Of a stretch of DNA of 64,000 nt, positions 1-8,820 are shown piece after piece. The position numbers and the translations under genes were made by a program. The notes beneath the pieces were generated by a model. It had not been told where the DNA came from. It saw only the letters and a program-made list of their open reading frames with translations, and ran no database searches. The number at the start of each line of letters is the position of its first letter. The stretch's first letter is position 1. This stretch comes from Streptococcus pseudopneumoniae (GTDB taxonomy: Bacteria; Bacillota; Bacilli; Lactobacillales; Streptococcaceae). The DNA is taken from positions 1 through 64,000 of the forward strand of contig NZ_JVRR01000073.1 of the NCBI RefSeq assembly GCF_001070715.1, in the 5' to 3' direction.

Positions 1-52
1 AGCAACCTGCGACTAGCTTCCTAGTTTGCTCTTTGATTTTCATTGAGTATGA
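1..52. repeat. BOX element, boxC end only
   Basis: The window opens inside a BOX repeat. These bases match the boxC portion and terminal ATTGAGTAT of the two complete BOX copies at 17481-17631 and 62923-63075, with only a few differences. The rest of the element lies upstream of the window. Confidence 0.85.
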
Positions 53-70
53 AATGAGAAGACAAAAAGA

Positions 71-101
71 TTGTCACAAACCCCCATTTTTTTGATAGAA
101 T
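71..101 (+). promoter_or_regulatory. tmk promoter (extended -10)
   Basis: TTGTCA at 71-76 and TAGAAT at 96-101 are separated by 19 bases. A TG dinucleotide one base before the -10 box makes it an extended -10, which tolerates the long spacer. It is the only candidate promoter seen between the BOX remnant and tmk. Confidence 0.55.
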
Positions 102-130
102 AGAAGTAGTAAAAAAGAAATGAGTTAGAC

Positions 131-769
131 ATGTCAAAAGGATTTTTAGTCTCTCTTGAGGGACCAGAGGGAGCAGGCAAGACCAGTGTTTTAGAGGCTC
201 TGCTACCAATTTTAGAGGAAAAAGGGGTAGAGGTGCTGACGACCCGTGAACCTGGCGGAGTCTTGATTGGGGAGAAGATTCGGGAAGTAATTTTGGATCC
301 AAGTCATACTCAGATGGATGCGAAGACAGAGCTCCTTCTCTATATTGCTAGTCGCAGACAGCATTTGGTGGAAAAAGTTCTTCCAGCCCTTGAAGCTGGC
401 AAGTTGGTCATTATGGATCGCTTCATCGATAGTTCTCTTGCCTATCAGGGATTTGGTCGTGGCTTGGATATTGACGCCATTGACTGGCTCAATCACTTTG
501 CTACAGATGGCCTTAAACCTGATTTGACACTCTATTTTGACATCGAGGTGGAAGAAGGACTGGCTCGCATTGCTGCTAATAGCAATCGTGAGGTCAATCG
601 TTTGGACTTGGAAGGGTTGGACTTGCATAAAAAAGTCCGTCAAGGTTACCTTTCTCTTCTGGACAAAGAAGGAAATCGCATAGTCAAGATTGATGCGAGT
701 CTCCCTTTGGAGCAGGTTGTAGAAACTACCAAGGCTGTCTTGTTTGATAGAATGGGATTAGCTAAATGA
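131..769 (+). CDS. tmk: Thymidylate kinase
   Basis: Phosphorylates dTMP to dTDP with ATP in the cytoplasm, an essential step of dTTP supply. The 212-residue protein has a P-loop at residues 11-18 (GPEGAGKT) near the N-terminus, the [15 protein letters not shown] nucleotide-binding segment near residues 97-111, and the usual length for the family. It starts the tmk-holB-yabA-rsmI cluster and overlaps holB by 4 bases, so the two are probably translationally coupled. Grouping tmk with the clamp-loader gene holB is common in Firmicutes. No anomaly was seen. Confidence 0.97.
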   Translation: MSKGFLVSLEGPEGAGKTSVLEALLPILEEKGVEVLTTREPGGVLIGEKIREVILDPSHTQMDAKTELLLYIASRRQHLVEKVLPALEAGKLVIMDRFIDSSLAYQGFGRGLDIDAIDWLNHFATDGLKPDLTLYFDIEVEEGLARIAANSNREVNRLDLEGLDLHKKVRQGYLSLLDKEGNRIVKIDASLPLEQVVETTKAVLFDRMGLAK

Positions 770-1656
770 AACAAGATCAACTAAAGGCCTGGCAGCCAGA
801 TCAGTTTGACCGCTTTGTCCGTATTTTGGAGCAAGACCAGCTCAATCACGCCTATCTCTTTTCAGGTTTCTTTGGAAGCTTGGAAATGGCGCAATTTTTA
901 GCTAAAAGTCTCTTTTGTACGGATAAAGTAGGCGTTTTACCATGTGAGAAATGCCGAAATTGTAAGCTGATTGAACAGGGAGAGTTTCCCGATGTCACCT
1001 TGATTAAGCCAGTCAATCAGGTTATTAAGACAGAACGCATTCGGGAATTGGTGGGACAGTTTTCTCAAGCAGGGATTGAAAGCCAGCAGCAGGTTTTTAT
1101 TATCGAGCAAGCTGAGAAGATGCACCCCAACGCAGCCAATTCTCTGCTCAAGGTCATCGAAGAACCCCAGAGTGAGGTTTATATTTTCTTCTTGACCAGC
1201 GATGAAGAAAAGATGTTACCGACAATCCGAAGTCGGACGCAGATTTTTCACTTTAAAAAACAAGAAGAAAAACTCATCCATCAATTAGAACAAGCAGGTC
1301 TGGTCAAGAAAAAAGCAACTCTCTTAGTTCAGTTTAGTCAATCGAGAGCTGAAGCAGAAAAGTTGGCTAATCAGGCAAGTTTTTGGACCTTGGTTGATGA
1401 AAGTGAACGCCTGCTGACTTGGTTAGTGGCTAAGAAAAAAGAAAGTTATTTGCAAGTTGCCAAACTAGCTAGCTTGGCAGATGACAAGGAAAAACAAGAT
1501 CAGGTTTTACGGATTCTTGAAGTTCTCTGTGGACAAGATATCCTACAAGCAAGAGTAAGAGTGATTTTACAAGATTTGCTAGAAGCTAGAAAAATGTGGC
1601 AAGCTAATGTCAGCTTTCAAAATGCCATGGAATATCTGGTCTTGAAAGAAATGTAA
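766..1656 (+). CDS. holB: DNA polymerase III delta' subunit
   Basis: Clamp-loader subunit that helps load the beta clamp onto primed DNA. The 296-residue protein keeps the zinc-binding cysteine cluster (PCEKCRNC around residues 60-67) and the SRT version of the sensor/arginine-finger motif (IRSRTQ). The position where active AAA+ ATPases carry a P-loop reads GFFGSLEM, so this subunit is probably not an ATPase itself, as is known for delta'. Its start overlaps the tmk stop by 4 bases. Confidence 0.95.
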   Translation: MKQDQLKAWQPDQFDRFVRILEQDQLNHAYLFSGFFGSLEMAQFLAKSLFCTDKVGVLPCEKCRNCKLIEQGEFPDVTLIKPVNQVIKTERIRELVGQFSQAGIESQQQVFIIEQAEKMHPNAANSLLKVIEEPQSEVYIFFLTSDEEKMLPTIRSRTQIFHFKKQEEKLIHQLEQAGLVKKKATLLVQFSQSRAEAEKLANQASFWTLVDESERLLTWLVAKKKESYLQVAKLASLADDKEKQDQVLRILEVLCGQDILQARVRVILQDLLEARKMWQANVSFQNAMEYLVLKEM

Positions 1657-1695
1657 ACTCAAAAATGAACGATAAAGAAAGGAAAGGGCTGTTTT

Positions 1696-2013
1696 ATGGA
1701 CAAAAAAGAATTATTTGACGCGCTGGATGATTTTTCCCAACAGTTATTGGTAACCTTGGCCGATGTTGAAGCCATCAAGAAAAATCTCAAGAGCCTAGTG
1801 GAGGAAAATACAGCTCTTCGCTTGGAAAATTCTAAGTTGCGCGAACGTTTGGGTGAGGTGGAAGCAGATGCTCCCGTCAAGGCTAAGCATGTTCGCGAAA
1901 GTGTCCGTCGCATTTACCGTGATGGATTTCACGTTTGTAATGATTTTTATGGACAACGTCGAGAGCAGGACGAGGAATGTATGTTCTGTGACGAGTTGTT
2001 ATATAGGGAGTAG
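1696..2013 (+). CDS. yabA: Replication initiation control protein YabA
   Basis: Negative regulator of chromosome replication initiation. In Bacillus it bridges DnaA and the beta clamp. The 105-residue protein has an N-terminal Leu-rich coiled coil (about residues 5-55), which forms the tetramer in the family, and a C-terminal zinc-binding region with FHVC followed by ECMFC near residues 76-97. A GGAAAGG ribosome-binding site precedes the ATG. It sits between holB and rsmI, a conserved Firmicute order. Confidence 0.93.
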
Positions 2014-2015
2014 GC

Positions 2016-2894
2016 ATGCAGATTCAAAAAAGTTTTAAGGGGCAGTCTCCCTATGGCAAGCTGTACCTAGTGGCAACGCCGATTGGCAATCTAGATGATA
2101 TGACCTTTCGAGCTATCCAGACCTTGAAAGAAGTGGACTGGATTGCAGCTGAGGACACGCGCAATACAGGGCTTTTGCTCAAGCATTTTGATATTTCTAC
2201 CAAGCAGATCAGTTTTCATGAGCACAATGCCAAGGAAAAGATTCCTGATTTGATTGGTTTCCTGAAAGCAGGGCAAAGTATTGCTCAGGTATCCGACGCA
2301 GGTTTGCCTAGTATCTCAGACCCTGGGCATGATTTGGTTAAGGTAGCTATTGAGGAAGAAATTGCAGTTGTGACTGTTCCAGGTGCTTCTGCAGGAATTT
2401 CTGCCTTGATTGCCAGTGGTTTAGCACCACAGCCACATATCTTTTATGGTTTTTTACCGAGAAAATCAGGCCAGCAAAAGCAATTTTTCGACTCAAAAAA
2501 AGATTATCCTGAAACTCAGATTTTCTATGAATCTCCCCATCGTGTGTCAGATACGTTAGAAAATATGCTAGAAGTCTACGGTGACCGCTCGGTCGTCTTG
2601 GTTAGAGAATTGACCAAAATCTATGAAGAATACCAACGCGGTACCATTTCAGAGTTATTAGAGAGCATAGCTGAAACGCCACTTAAGGGAGAATGCCTTC
2701 TCATCGTTGAAGGTGCCAGCCAGGATGTGGAGGAAAAAGACGAGGAGGACTTATTCTTAGAAATCCAAGCCCGTATTCAGCAAGGCATGAAGAAAAATCA
2801 AGCTATCAAGGAAGTCGCTAAGATTTACCAGTGGAATAAAAGCCAGCTCTACGGGGCTTACCACGAATGGGAAGAAAATCAAGAAAATGACTAA
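2016..2894 (+). CDS. rsmI: 16S rRNA (cytidine-1402-2'-O)-methyltransferase
   Basis: SAM-dependent 2'-O-methylation of C1402 in the decoding centre of 16S rRNA. The 292-residue protein shows the tetrapyrrole-methylase fold signatures of the family: LVATPIGNLDDMTFRA near residue 18, the AEDTRNT segment, and SDAGLPSISDPG near residue 93. It starts 3 bases after the yabA stop, with GGGAG of the ribosome-binding site inside the yabA end. A terminator follows immediately, ending this cluster. Confidence 0.96.
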   Translation: MQIQKSFKGQSPYGKLYLVATPIGNLDDMTFRAIQTLKEVDWIAAEDTRNTGLLLKHFDISTKQISFHEHNAKEKIPDLIGFLKAGQSIAQVSDAGLPSISDPGHDLVKVAIEEEIAVVTVPGASAGISALIASGLAPQPHIFYGFLPRKSGQQKQFFDSKKDYPETQIFYESPHRVSDTLENMLEVYGDRSVVLVRELTKIYEEYQRGTISELLESIAETPLKGECLLIVEGASQDVEEKDEEDLFLEIQARIQQGMKKNQAIKEVAKIYQWNKSQLYGAYHEWEENQEND

Positions 2895-2896
2895 AC

Positions 2897-2924
2897 AGGG
2901 AAGTTTGCCTTCTTCCCTTTTTTT
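2897..2924 (+). terminator. Rho-independent terminator after rsmI
   Basis: GGGAAG (2898-2903) pairs with CTTCCC (2912-2917) and is followed by seven T. The T-tract runs directly into the extended -10 of the next transcription unit. Confidence 0.85.
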
Positions 2925-2932
2925 GTTATACT
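2924..2932 (+). promoter_or_regulatory. trmFO promoter, extended -10
   Basis: TGTTATACT is an extended -10 box directly after the rsmI terminator. It would start a transcript near 2939 with a leader of about 190 bases before trmFO. Confidence 0.55.
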
Positions 2933-2957
2933 AGTAGAAGAAAAAAATAGAAAGATT

Positions 2958-3117
2958 TGTGGGAGTGAAAAAGTCCGGGGGACTTTTTCAGCCTGAGCCA
3001 AGAAATTCGAGAGCGAGGAAAGTCCTGTGGACTTTTTAAGCCTGAGCCAAGAAATTCGAAAACTCTTAAGTTTGATTGGCTTTTTCAATGTGAACCTTAT
3101 CTTCACACTCCCAAAGA
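2958..3117 (+). promoter_or_regulatory. Hairpin-rich leader with tandem repeat before trmFO
   Basis: Two roughly 46-base direct repeats occupy 2970-3059. Each starts with a perfect hairpin (AAGTCC, three loop bases, GGACTT) and continues with GCCTGAGCCAAGAAATTCGA. The block is closed at long range by GGGAGTG (2961-2967) and CACTCCC (3105-3111). The second arm ends just before the trmFO ribosome-binding site (AAAGAGGT). No known riboswitch was recognised. It could be a cis-regulatory RNA or a small dispersed repeat that landed here. Confidence 0.5.
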
Positions 3118-3129
3118 GGTATTAGTGTC

Positions 3130-4464
3130 GTGTCTCAATCTTATATCAATGTTATCGGTGCTGGTTTGGCAGGTTCTGAAGCAGCCTACCAAATCGCAGA
3201 GCGTGGTATTCCAGTTAAACTCTATGAAATGCGTGGTGTCAAGTCAACACCTCAACACAAAACAGACAATTTTGCCGAGTTGGTTTGTTCCAATTCTTTG
3301 CGTGGGGATGCTTTGACAAATGCTGTTGGTCTTCTCAAGGAAGAAATGCGTCGCTTGGGTTCTGTTATCTTGGAATCTGCTGAGGCTACACGTGTTCCTG
3401 CCGGTGGAGCCCTTGCGGTGGATCGTGATGGTTTCTCTCAAATGGTGACCGAAAAAGTGGTCAACCACCCCTTGATTGAAGTAGTTCGTGATGAAATTAC
3501 AGAATTGCCGACAGATGTTATCACAGTTGTGGCTACTGGTCCTTTGACAAGCGATTCCCTAGCTGAAAAAATTCATGCCCTTAATGATGGAGATGGCTTC
3601 TATTTCTACGACGCGGCAGCGCCTATTATCGATGTCAATACCATCGATATGAGCAAGGTTTATCTCAAGTCTCGTTATGACAAGGGAGAGGCGGCCTACC
3701 TCAATGCTCCAATGACCAAGCAGGAGTTTATGGATTTTCATGAAGCCTTGGTTAATGCGGAAGAAGCACCGCTCAATTCTTTTGAAAAAGAAAAATACTT
3801 TGAAGGTTGTATGCCAATCGAAGTCATGGCCAAACGAGGTATTAAAACCCTGCTTTATGGTCCTATGAAACCAGTCGGTTTGGAGTATCCAGACGACTAC
3901 ACAGGACCTCGTGATGGAGAATTCAAAACACCGTACGCGGTTGTGCAACTTCGTCAGGATAATGCGGCTGGTAGTCTCTACAATATTGTTGGTTTCCAGA
4001 CCCACCTCAAATGGGGAGAACAAAAGCGTGTCTTCCAAATGATTCCAGGTCTTGAGAATGCGGAGTTTGTTCGTTATGGTGTCATGCACCGCAATTCTTA
4101 TATGGATTCACCGAATCTTCTTGAGCAGACCTACCGGTCTAAGAAACAACCAAATCTCTTCTTTGCTGGTCAGATGACGGGTGTGGAAGGTTATGTTGAG
4201 TCCGCAGCTTCAGGCTTAGTTGCGGGAATTAACGCGGCCCGTCTCTTCAAGGGAGAAAGCGAGGCAATTTTCCCAGAAACAACAGCGATTGGAAGCTTAG
4301 CTCATTACATCACCCATGCTGACAGCAAACATTTCCAACCAATGAATGTCAATTTTGGAATCATCAAGGAGTTGGAAGGCGAGCGTATCCGTGATAAGAA
4401 GGCTTGTTATGAAAAAATTGCTGAGCGTGCCCTCAGTGATTTAGAGGAATTTTTAACAGTCTAA
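3130..4464 (+). CDS. trmFO: Folate/FAD-dependent tRNA (m5U54) methyltransferase
   Basis: Uses methylene-tetrahydrofolate and FAD to make 5-methyluridine at position 54 of tRNA. The 444-residue protein has the FAD-binding [10 protein letters not shown] motif at residues 10-19. It also has the two cysteines important in the family, Cys53 in LVCSNSLRG and Cys227 in EGCMPIE. The start is GTG, placed by the AAAGAGGT ribosome-binding site at 3113-3120. It is transcribed alone from a structured leader with its own promoter. Formerly called gid. Confidence 0.95.
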   Translation: MSQSYINVIGAGLAGSEAAYQIAERGIPVKLYEMRGVKSTPQHKTDNFAELVCSNSLRGDALTNAVGLLKEEMRRLGSVILESAEATRVPAGGALAVDRDGFSQMVTEKVVNHPLIEVVRDEITELPTDVITVVATGPLTSDSLAEKIHALNDGDGFYFYDAAAPIIDVNTIDMSKVYLKSRYDKGEAAYLNAPMTKQEFMDFHEALVNAEEAPLNSFEKEKYFEGCMPIEVMAKRGIKTLLYGPMKPVGLEYPDDYTGPRDGEFKTPYAVVQLRQDNAAGSLYNIVGFQTHLKWGEQKRVFQMIPGLENAEFVRYGVMHRNSYMDSPNLLEQTYRSKKQPNLFFAGQMTGVEGYVESAASGLVAGINAARLFKGESEAIFPETTAIGSLAHYITHADSKHFQPMNVNFGIIKELEGERIRDKKACYEKIAERALSDLEEFLTV

Positions 4465-4547
4465 TTTTTTTGAAAGAATTGCTCATGATACTATAAAAAT
4501 CTTAGAAATTGTGATAAAATAGGTAGGATAAAAAAAGGAGAGTGAAA

Positions 4548-5285
4548 ATGGCGAATCCCAAGTATAAACGTATTTTAATCAAGTTATCAGGTGAAGCCCT
4601 TGCCGGAGAACGTGGCGTAGGGATTGATATCCAAACAGTTCAAACAATCGCAAAAGAGATTCAAGAAGTTCATAGCTTAGGTATCGAAATTGCCCTTGTT
4701 ATCGGTGGAGGAAATCTCTGGCGTGGTGAACCTGCTGCAGAAGCAGGAATGGACCGCGTTCAGGCAGATTACACAGGAATGCTTGGGACTGTTATGAATG
4801 CTCTTGTGATGGCAGATTCATTGCAACAAGTTGGTGTCGATACGCGTGTGCAAACAGCGATTGCTATGCAACAAGTGGCAGAGCCTTATGTCCGTGGACG
4901 TGCCCTTCGTCACCTTGAAAAAGGCCGTATCGTTATCTTTGGTGCTGGAATTGGTTCACCTTACTTCTCAACCGATACAACAGCGGCTCTTCGTGCAGCT
5001 GAAATCGAAGCAGATGCTATCCTTATGGCTAAAAATGGTGTCGACGGTGTTTACAATGCCGATCCTAAGAAGGACAAGACAGCTGTTAAATTTGAAGAAT
5101 TGACCCACCGTGACGTTATCAATAAAGGTCTCCGTATCATGGACTCAACTGCTTCAACCCTCTCAATGGACAACGACATTGACTTGGTTGTCTTCAACAT
5201 GAACCAACCAGGCAACATCAAACGTGTCGTATTTGGTGAAAATATCGGAACAACAGTTTCAAATAATATCGAAGAAAAGGAATAA
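4548..5285 (+). CDS. pyrH: Uridylate (UMP) kinase
   Basis: Phosphorylates UMP to UDP in pyrimidine biosynthesis. The bacterial enzyme is hexameric and unrelated to eukaryotic UMP kinases. The 245-residue protein has the amino-acid-kinase [10 protein letters not shown] motif near residue 10 and a GGGN motif near residue 50. The ATG at 4548 is preferred over an in-frame GTG at 4542 because AAAGGAG ends at 4540, leaving no room for the GTG. An extended -10 (TGATAAAAT, about 4512-4520) lies upstream. frr follows after 8 bases, the usual pyrH-frr pair. Confidence 0.96.
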   Translation: MANPKYKRILIKLSGEALAGERGVGIDIQTVQTIAKEIQEVHSLGIEIALVIGGGNLWRGEPAAEAGMDRVQADYTGMLGTVMNALVMADSLQQVGVDTRVQTAIAMQQVAEPYVRGRALRHLEKGRIVIFGAGIGSPYFSTDTTAALRAAEIEADAILMAKNGVDGVYNADPKKDKTAVKFEELTHRDVINKGLRIMDSTASTLSMDNDIDLVVFNMNQPGNIKRVVFGENIGTTVSNNIEEKE

Positions 5286-5293
5286 GAAAGATT

Positions 5294-5851
5294 ATGGCTA
5301 ACGCAATTATTGAAAAAGCTAAAGAGAGAATGACCCAGTCTCACCAATCACTTGCTCGTGAATTTGGTGGTATCCGTGCTGGCCGTGCCAATGCAAGCTT
5401 GCTGGACCGTGTACATGTAGAATACTATGGAGTAGAAACTCCTCTTAACCAAATCGCTTCAATTACGATTCCAGAAGCGCGTGTTTTGTTAGTAACACCA
5501 TTTGACAAGTCTTCATTGAAAGACATCGAACGTGCCTTGAACGCTTCTGATCTTGGTATCACACCAGCTAACGACGGTTCTGTGATTCGCTTGGTTATCC
5601 CAGCTCTTACAGAAGAAACTCGTCGTGACCTTGCTAAAGAAGTGAAGAAGGTCGGCGAAAATGCTAAAGTGGCTGTCCGCAATATCCGTCGTGATGCTAT
5701 GGACGAAGCCAAGAAACAAGAAAAAGCAAAGGAAATCACTGAAGACGAATTGAAGACTCTTGAAAAAGACATTCAAAAAGTAACAGACGATGCTGTTAAA
5801 CACATCGACGACATGACTGCCAACAAAGAGAAAGAACTTTTGGAAGTCTAA
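5294..5851 (+). CDS. frr: Ribosome recycling factor
   Basis: Splits post-termination 70S ribosomes together with EF-G. At 185 residues it has the family length. The first part carries the conserved [16 protein letters not shown] segment. The C-terminal half is a Lys/Glu-rich three-helix-bundle sequence. It follows pyrH closely and is separated from cvfB by a stem-loop that may reduce read-through. Confidence 0.97.
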   Translation: MANAIIEKAKERMTQSHQSLAREFGGIRAGRANASLLDRVHVEYYGVETPLNQIASITIPEARVLLVTPFDKSSLKDIERALNASDLGITPANDGSVIRLVIPALTEETRRDLAKEVKKVGENAKVAVRNIRRDAMDEAKKQEKAKEITEDELKTLEKDIQKVTDDAVKHIDDMTANKEKELLEV

Positions 5852-5862
5852 AAATAAACAGA

Positions 5863-5893
5863 AAAACTCAGTTGGCATTGCTGGCTGAGTTTT
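5863..5893 (+). terminator. Stem-loop between frr and cvfB
   Basis: AAAACTCAG (5863-5871) pairs with CTGAGTTTT (5885-5893). The T-tract is short and lies within the stem, so it may attenuate rather than stop transcription into cvfB. Confidence 0.6.
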
Positions 5894-5910
5894 ATTCGAA
5901 AGAAGGAAAT

Positions 5911-6765
5911 ATGAATACAAATCTTGCAAGTTTTATCGTTGGACTGATCATCGATGAAAACGACCGTTTTTACTTTGTGCAAAAGGATGGTCAAACCTAT
6001 GCTCTTGCTAAGGAAGAAGGTCAACATACAGTAGGGGATACAGTCAAAGGTTTCGCCTATACAGATATGAAGCAAAAGCTCCGCTTGACCACTTTAGAAG
6101 TGACTGCCACTCAGGATCAATTTGGTTGGGGTCGTGTCACAGAAGTACGCAAGGACTTGGGTGTCTTTGTGGATACAGGCCTTCCTGACAAGGAAATCGT
6201 TGTGTCACTCGATATTCTCCCTGAGCTTAAGGAACTCTGGCCTAAGAAGGGAGACCAACTCTACATCCGTCTTGAAGTGGACAAGAAAGACCGTATCTGG
6301 GGTCTCTTGGCCTATCAAGAAGACTTTCAACGTCTGGCTCGTCCTGCCTACAACAACATGCAGAACCAAAACTGGCCAGCCATTGTTTACCGACTCAAGC
6401 TGTCAGGAACCTTTGTCTACCTACCAGAAAATAACATGCTTGGCTTTATCCATCCTAGCGAGCGCTACGCAGAGCCACGTTTGGGGCAAGTATTAGATGC
6501 GCGCGTTATTGGTTTCCGTGAAGTGGACCGCACGTTGAACCTCTCCCTCAAACCACGTTCTTTTGAAATGTTGGAAAATGATGCCCAGATGATTTTGACT
6601 TATTTGGAAAGCAATGGCGGTTTTATGACCTTGAATGATAAGTCATCCCCTGAGGATATCAAGGCAACCTTTGGCATTTCTAAAGGTCAGTTCAAGAAAG
6701 CACTCGGTGGTTTGATGAAGGCTGGTAAAATCAAGCAAGACCAGTTTGGGACAGAGTTGATCTAA
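5911..6765 (+). CDS. cvfB: CvfB-type S1 RNA-binding protein
   Basis: A 284-residue protein of the CvfB/YitL family. Members have tandem S1-like OB folds and a C-terminal winged helix and bind RNA. In Staphylococcus CvfB affects virulence-gene expression. Visible here are [18 protein letters not shown] (an S1-like domain starting near residue 71), a second [12 protein letters not shown] domain near residue 190, and a C-terminal helix-turn-helix-like region. ATG 5911 is chosen because AAGGAA precedes it at the right distance. An upstream in-frame ATG lies inside the stem-loop. yozE follows after 8 bases. Confidence 0.85.
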   Translation: MNTNLASFIVGLIIDENDRFYFVQKDGQTYALAKEEGQHTVGDTVKGFAYTDMKQKLRLTTLEVTATQDQFGWGRVTEVRKDLGVFVDTGLPDKEIVVSLDILPELKELWPKKGDQLYIRLEVDKKDRIWGLLAYQEDFQRLARPAYNNMQNQNWPAIVYRLKLSGTFVYLPENNMLGFIHPSERYAEPRLGQVLDARVIGFREVDRTLNLSLKPRSFEMLENDAQMILTYLESNGGFMTLNDKSSPEDIKATFGISKGQFKKALGGLMKAGKIKQDQFGTELI

Positions 6766-6773
6766 GGAGACTT

Positions 6774-6989
6774 ATGAGAAAATCATTTTACACTTGGCTC
6801 ATGACCGAGCGCAATCCTAAAAGTAACAGTCCCAAAGCTATCTTGGCAGACCTAGCTTTTGAAGAGTCTTCCTTCCCAAAACACACCGATGATTTTGATG
6901 AGGTGAGTCGCTTTTTAGAGGAACATGCCAGTTTCTCTTTTAACCTAGGAGACTTTGACGCTATCTGGCAAGAATACTTAGAACACTAG
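6774..6989 (+). CDS. YozE family small protein (UPF0346)
   Basis: A 71-residue acidic cytoplasmic protein with the YozE SAM-like signature: SFYTWLM at residues 4-10, the [28 protein letters not shown] segment, and a C-terminal WQEYLEH. The molecular function of this family is not known. An AAGGAG ribosome-binding site directly after the cvfB stop suggests co-transcription with cvfB. Confidence 0.85.
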   Translation: MRKSFYTWLMTERNPKSNSPKAILADLAFEESSFPKHTDDFDEVSRFLEEHASFSFNLGDFDAIWQEYLEH

Positions 6990-7030
6990 CATGATTCATT
7001 GGGTTTGGGCTAGTAATTTCTCCACCCCTT

Positions 7031-7039
7031 TGCTATAAT
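7031..7039 (+). promoter_or_regulatory. phoH promoter, extended -10
   Basis: TGCTATAAT is a perfect extended -10, about 30 bases before the phoH start. No strong -35 is visible. Confidence 0.65.
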
Positions 7040-7073
7040 AAAAAGAAATAAAAGGATTAGAGAGGTTCTTTAT

Positions 7074-8078
7074 TTGAAGGAACATTCAATTGACATTCAA
7101 CTGAGTCATCCAGATGACTTGTTTCATCTTTTTGGTTCCAATGAACGCCATCTTCGTTTGATGGAAGAAGAGCTTGATGTGGTGATTCATGCCCGTACGG
7201 AGATTGTGCAGGTTTTGGGAGAAGAGACTGCCTGTGAGGAAGCTCGTCAGGTTATCCAGGCATTGATGGTCTTGGTAAATCGTGGGATGACTGTTGGCAC
7301 ACCAGATGTGGTGACTGCGATTAGCATGGTCAAAAACGATGAAATCGACAAGTTTGTCGCCCTTTACGAAGAAGAAATTATCAAGGATAATACAGGGAAG
7401 CCTATCCGCGTCAAAACTCTAGGTCAAAAACTTTATGTGGACAGTGTCAAACAGCATGATGTGACCTTTGGAATTGGACCTGCAGGGACAGGGAAGACCT
7501 TCCTTGCAGTGACCTTGGCAGTAACTGCCCTTAAACGTGGGCAGGTCAAGAGGATTATCCTAACTCGTCCAGCAGTGGAAGCAGGTGAAAGTCTAGGTTT
7601 TCTTCCGGGTGATCTTAAGGAGAAGGTAGATCCTTACCTTCGACCTGTTTACGATGCCTTGTATCAGATTCTCGGCAAAGACCAAACGACCCGTCTCATG
7701 GAGCGTGAAATTATCGAAATCGCGCCCCTTGCCTATATGCGTGGCCGGACCTTGGATGATGCCTTTGTCATTCTGGATGAGGCGCAAAATACGACCATCA
7801 TGCAGATGAAAATGTTCTTGACTCGTTTAGGTTTTAATTCTAAGATGATTGTCAATGGAGATATCAGTCAGATTGACCTACCGCGGAATGTCAAGTCCGG
7901 TTTGATTGACGCTCAAGAGAAACTAAAGAACATTCACCAAATCGACTTTGTTCATTTTTCAGCCAAGGATGTGGTTCGCCATCCAGTTGTCGCTCAGATT
8001 ATTCGAGCTTATGAACCAACTCCAGTTAAAAAAGAAGAGAGTGAAGAATTAGATCCTCAACCTCTATCTGAAGGATAG
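7074..8078 (+). CDS. phoH: PhoH family ATPase (PhoL-type)
   Basis: A 334-residue P-loop ATPase of the PhoH family, often found near ybeY/era in Firmicutes and thought to act in RNA metabolism. Motifs are Walker A GPAGTGKT (near residue 137), ILTRPAVEAGE, and Walker B VILDEAQNT (near residue 233). The start is TTG, set by GAGAGG upstream and by the usual family N-terminus. It has its own extended -10 promoter. Biochemical function is inferred from family only. Confidence 0.9.
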   Translation: MKEHSIDIQLSHPDDLFHLFGSNERHLRLMEEELDVVIHARTEIVQVLGEETACEEARQVIQALMVLVNRGMTVGTPDVVTAISMVKNDEIDKFVALYEEEIIKDNTGKPIRVKTLGQKLYVDSVKQHDVTFGIGPAGTGKTFLAVTLAVTALKRGQVKRIILTRPAVEAGESLGFLPGDLKEKVDPYLRPVYDALYQILGKDQTTRLMEREIIEIAPLAYMRGRTLDDAFVILDEAQNTTIMQMKMFLTRLGFNSKMIVNGDISQIDLPRNVKSGLIDAQEKLKNIHQIDFVHFSAKDVVRHPVVAQIIRAYEPTPVKKEESEELDPQPLSEG

Positions 8079-8184
8079 TTCTTTTGTACTTAAAGTTATC
8101 TCAATACCAAGTATAAATTTGCGTTTTAAATATTTCATTCAATATCCTTATATTAGTTAGAAACTTTTCAAGTGGAGGAAACGT

Positions 8185-8754
8185 ATGGAATCAATCTTTT
8201 TAAAACTAGCCCAGTATCCCATAGTCGAGACTGAGCGTTTATTGCTTAGACCTGTAACTTTGGATGATGCGGAAGCTATGTTTGAGTATGCCTCGGATAA
8301 GGATAATACACGTTACACTTTTCTAACCAATCAAAATTTAGAAGAAACTAAAAATAATATTGCTCAGTTTTATTTAGCCAATCCATTAGGGAGTTGGGGA
8401 ATAGAACTGAAATGCAATGGCAAATTTATTGGAACCATTGACTTGCACAAAATTGATTCTGTTCTTAAGAAGGCAGCTATTGGTTACATTATCAATAAAA
8501 AATATTGGAATCAAGGATTGACGACAGAAGCCAATCGTGCTGTGATTGAGCTAGCTTTTGAGAAGATAGGAATGAATAAGTTGATTGCCCTTCACGATAA
8601 GGACAATCCCGCGTCAGGAAAGGTCATGGAGAAATCAGGAATGGGTTTTTCCCACGAAGAAGCTTATGCTTGTATGGACCAGCATGAAAAAGGCCGAATC
8701 GTTACAAGAGTTCATTATGTCTTGACCAAGGAAGACTATTTTGCAAATAAATAA
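8185..8754 (+). CDS. GNAT acetyltransferase, RimJ/RimL-like
   Basis: A 189-residue N-acetyltransferase of the RimJ/RimL branch of GNAT. It begins with the typical ETERLLLRPVTLDDAEAMF segment (about residues 14-32) and has a GYIINKKYWNQGLTTEA acetyl-CoA-binding region near residue 100. The C-terminal NPASGKVMEKSGM motif is also present. The substrate (ribosomal protein N-terminus, small molecule or antibiotic) cannot be told from sequence. It is a single gene between phoH and comEA, with a GGAGG ribosome-binding site. Confidence 0.85.
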   Translation: MESIFLKLAQYPIVETERLLLRPVTLDDAEAMFEYASDKDNTRYTFLTNQNLEETKNNIAQFYLANPLGSWGIELKCNGKFIGTIDLHKIDSVLKKAAIGYIINKKYWNQGLTTEANRAVIELAFEKIGMNKLIALHDKDNPASGKVMEKSGMGFSHEEAYACMDQHEKGRIVTRVHYVLTKEDYFANK

Positions 8755-8755
8755 G

Positions 8756-8786
8756 CAGTTGAAAAGAAATTTTCGACTGTTTTTTC
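8756..8786 (+). terminator. Terminator before comEA
   Basis: A 10-base-pair stem, CAGTTGAAAA (8756-8765) with TTTTCGACTG (8770-8779), and a GAAA loop is followed by TTTTTTCTTTC. The T-tract leads straight into the comEA cin-box. Confidence 0.9.
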
Positions 8787-8793
8787 TTTCTCT

Positions 8794-8801
8794 TACGAAT
8801 A
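8794..8801 (+). promoter_or_regulatory. cin-box (SigX promoter) of comEA-comEC
   Basis: TACGAATA exactly matches the competence-specific SigX (ComX) promoter element of pneumococci. It lies 19 bases before the comEA ATG and after a T-rich tract, the usual arrangement for late competence genes. Confidence 0.92.
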
Positions 8802-8820
8802 ATCTAAGAGAGGAGAAAAT

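Noticed and set aside
2970-3059. Tandem units before trmFO considered as a mini CRISPR array
   Set aside because: Only two units lie head to tail, each contains its own hairpin, there are no unique spacers, and the location is a 5' leader.
3559-4089. Long minus-strand ORF inside trmFO
   Set aside because: It is a shadow of the trmFO codon pattern, with His/Asn/Thr-rich sequence, no ribosome-binding site and no family resemblance.
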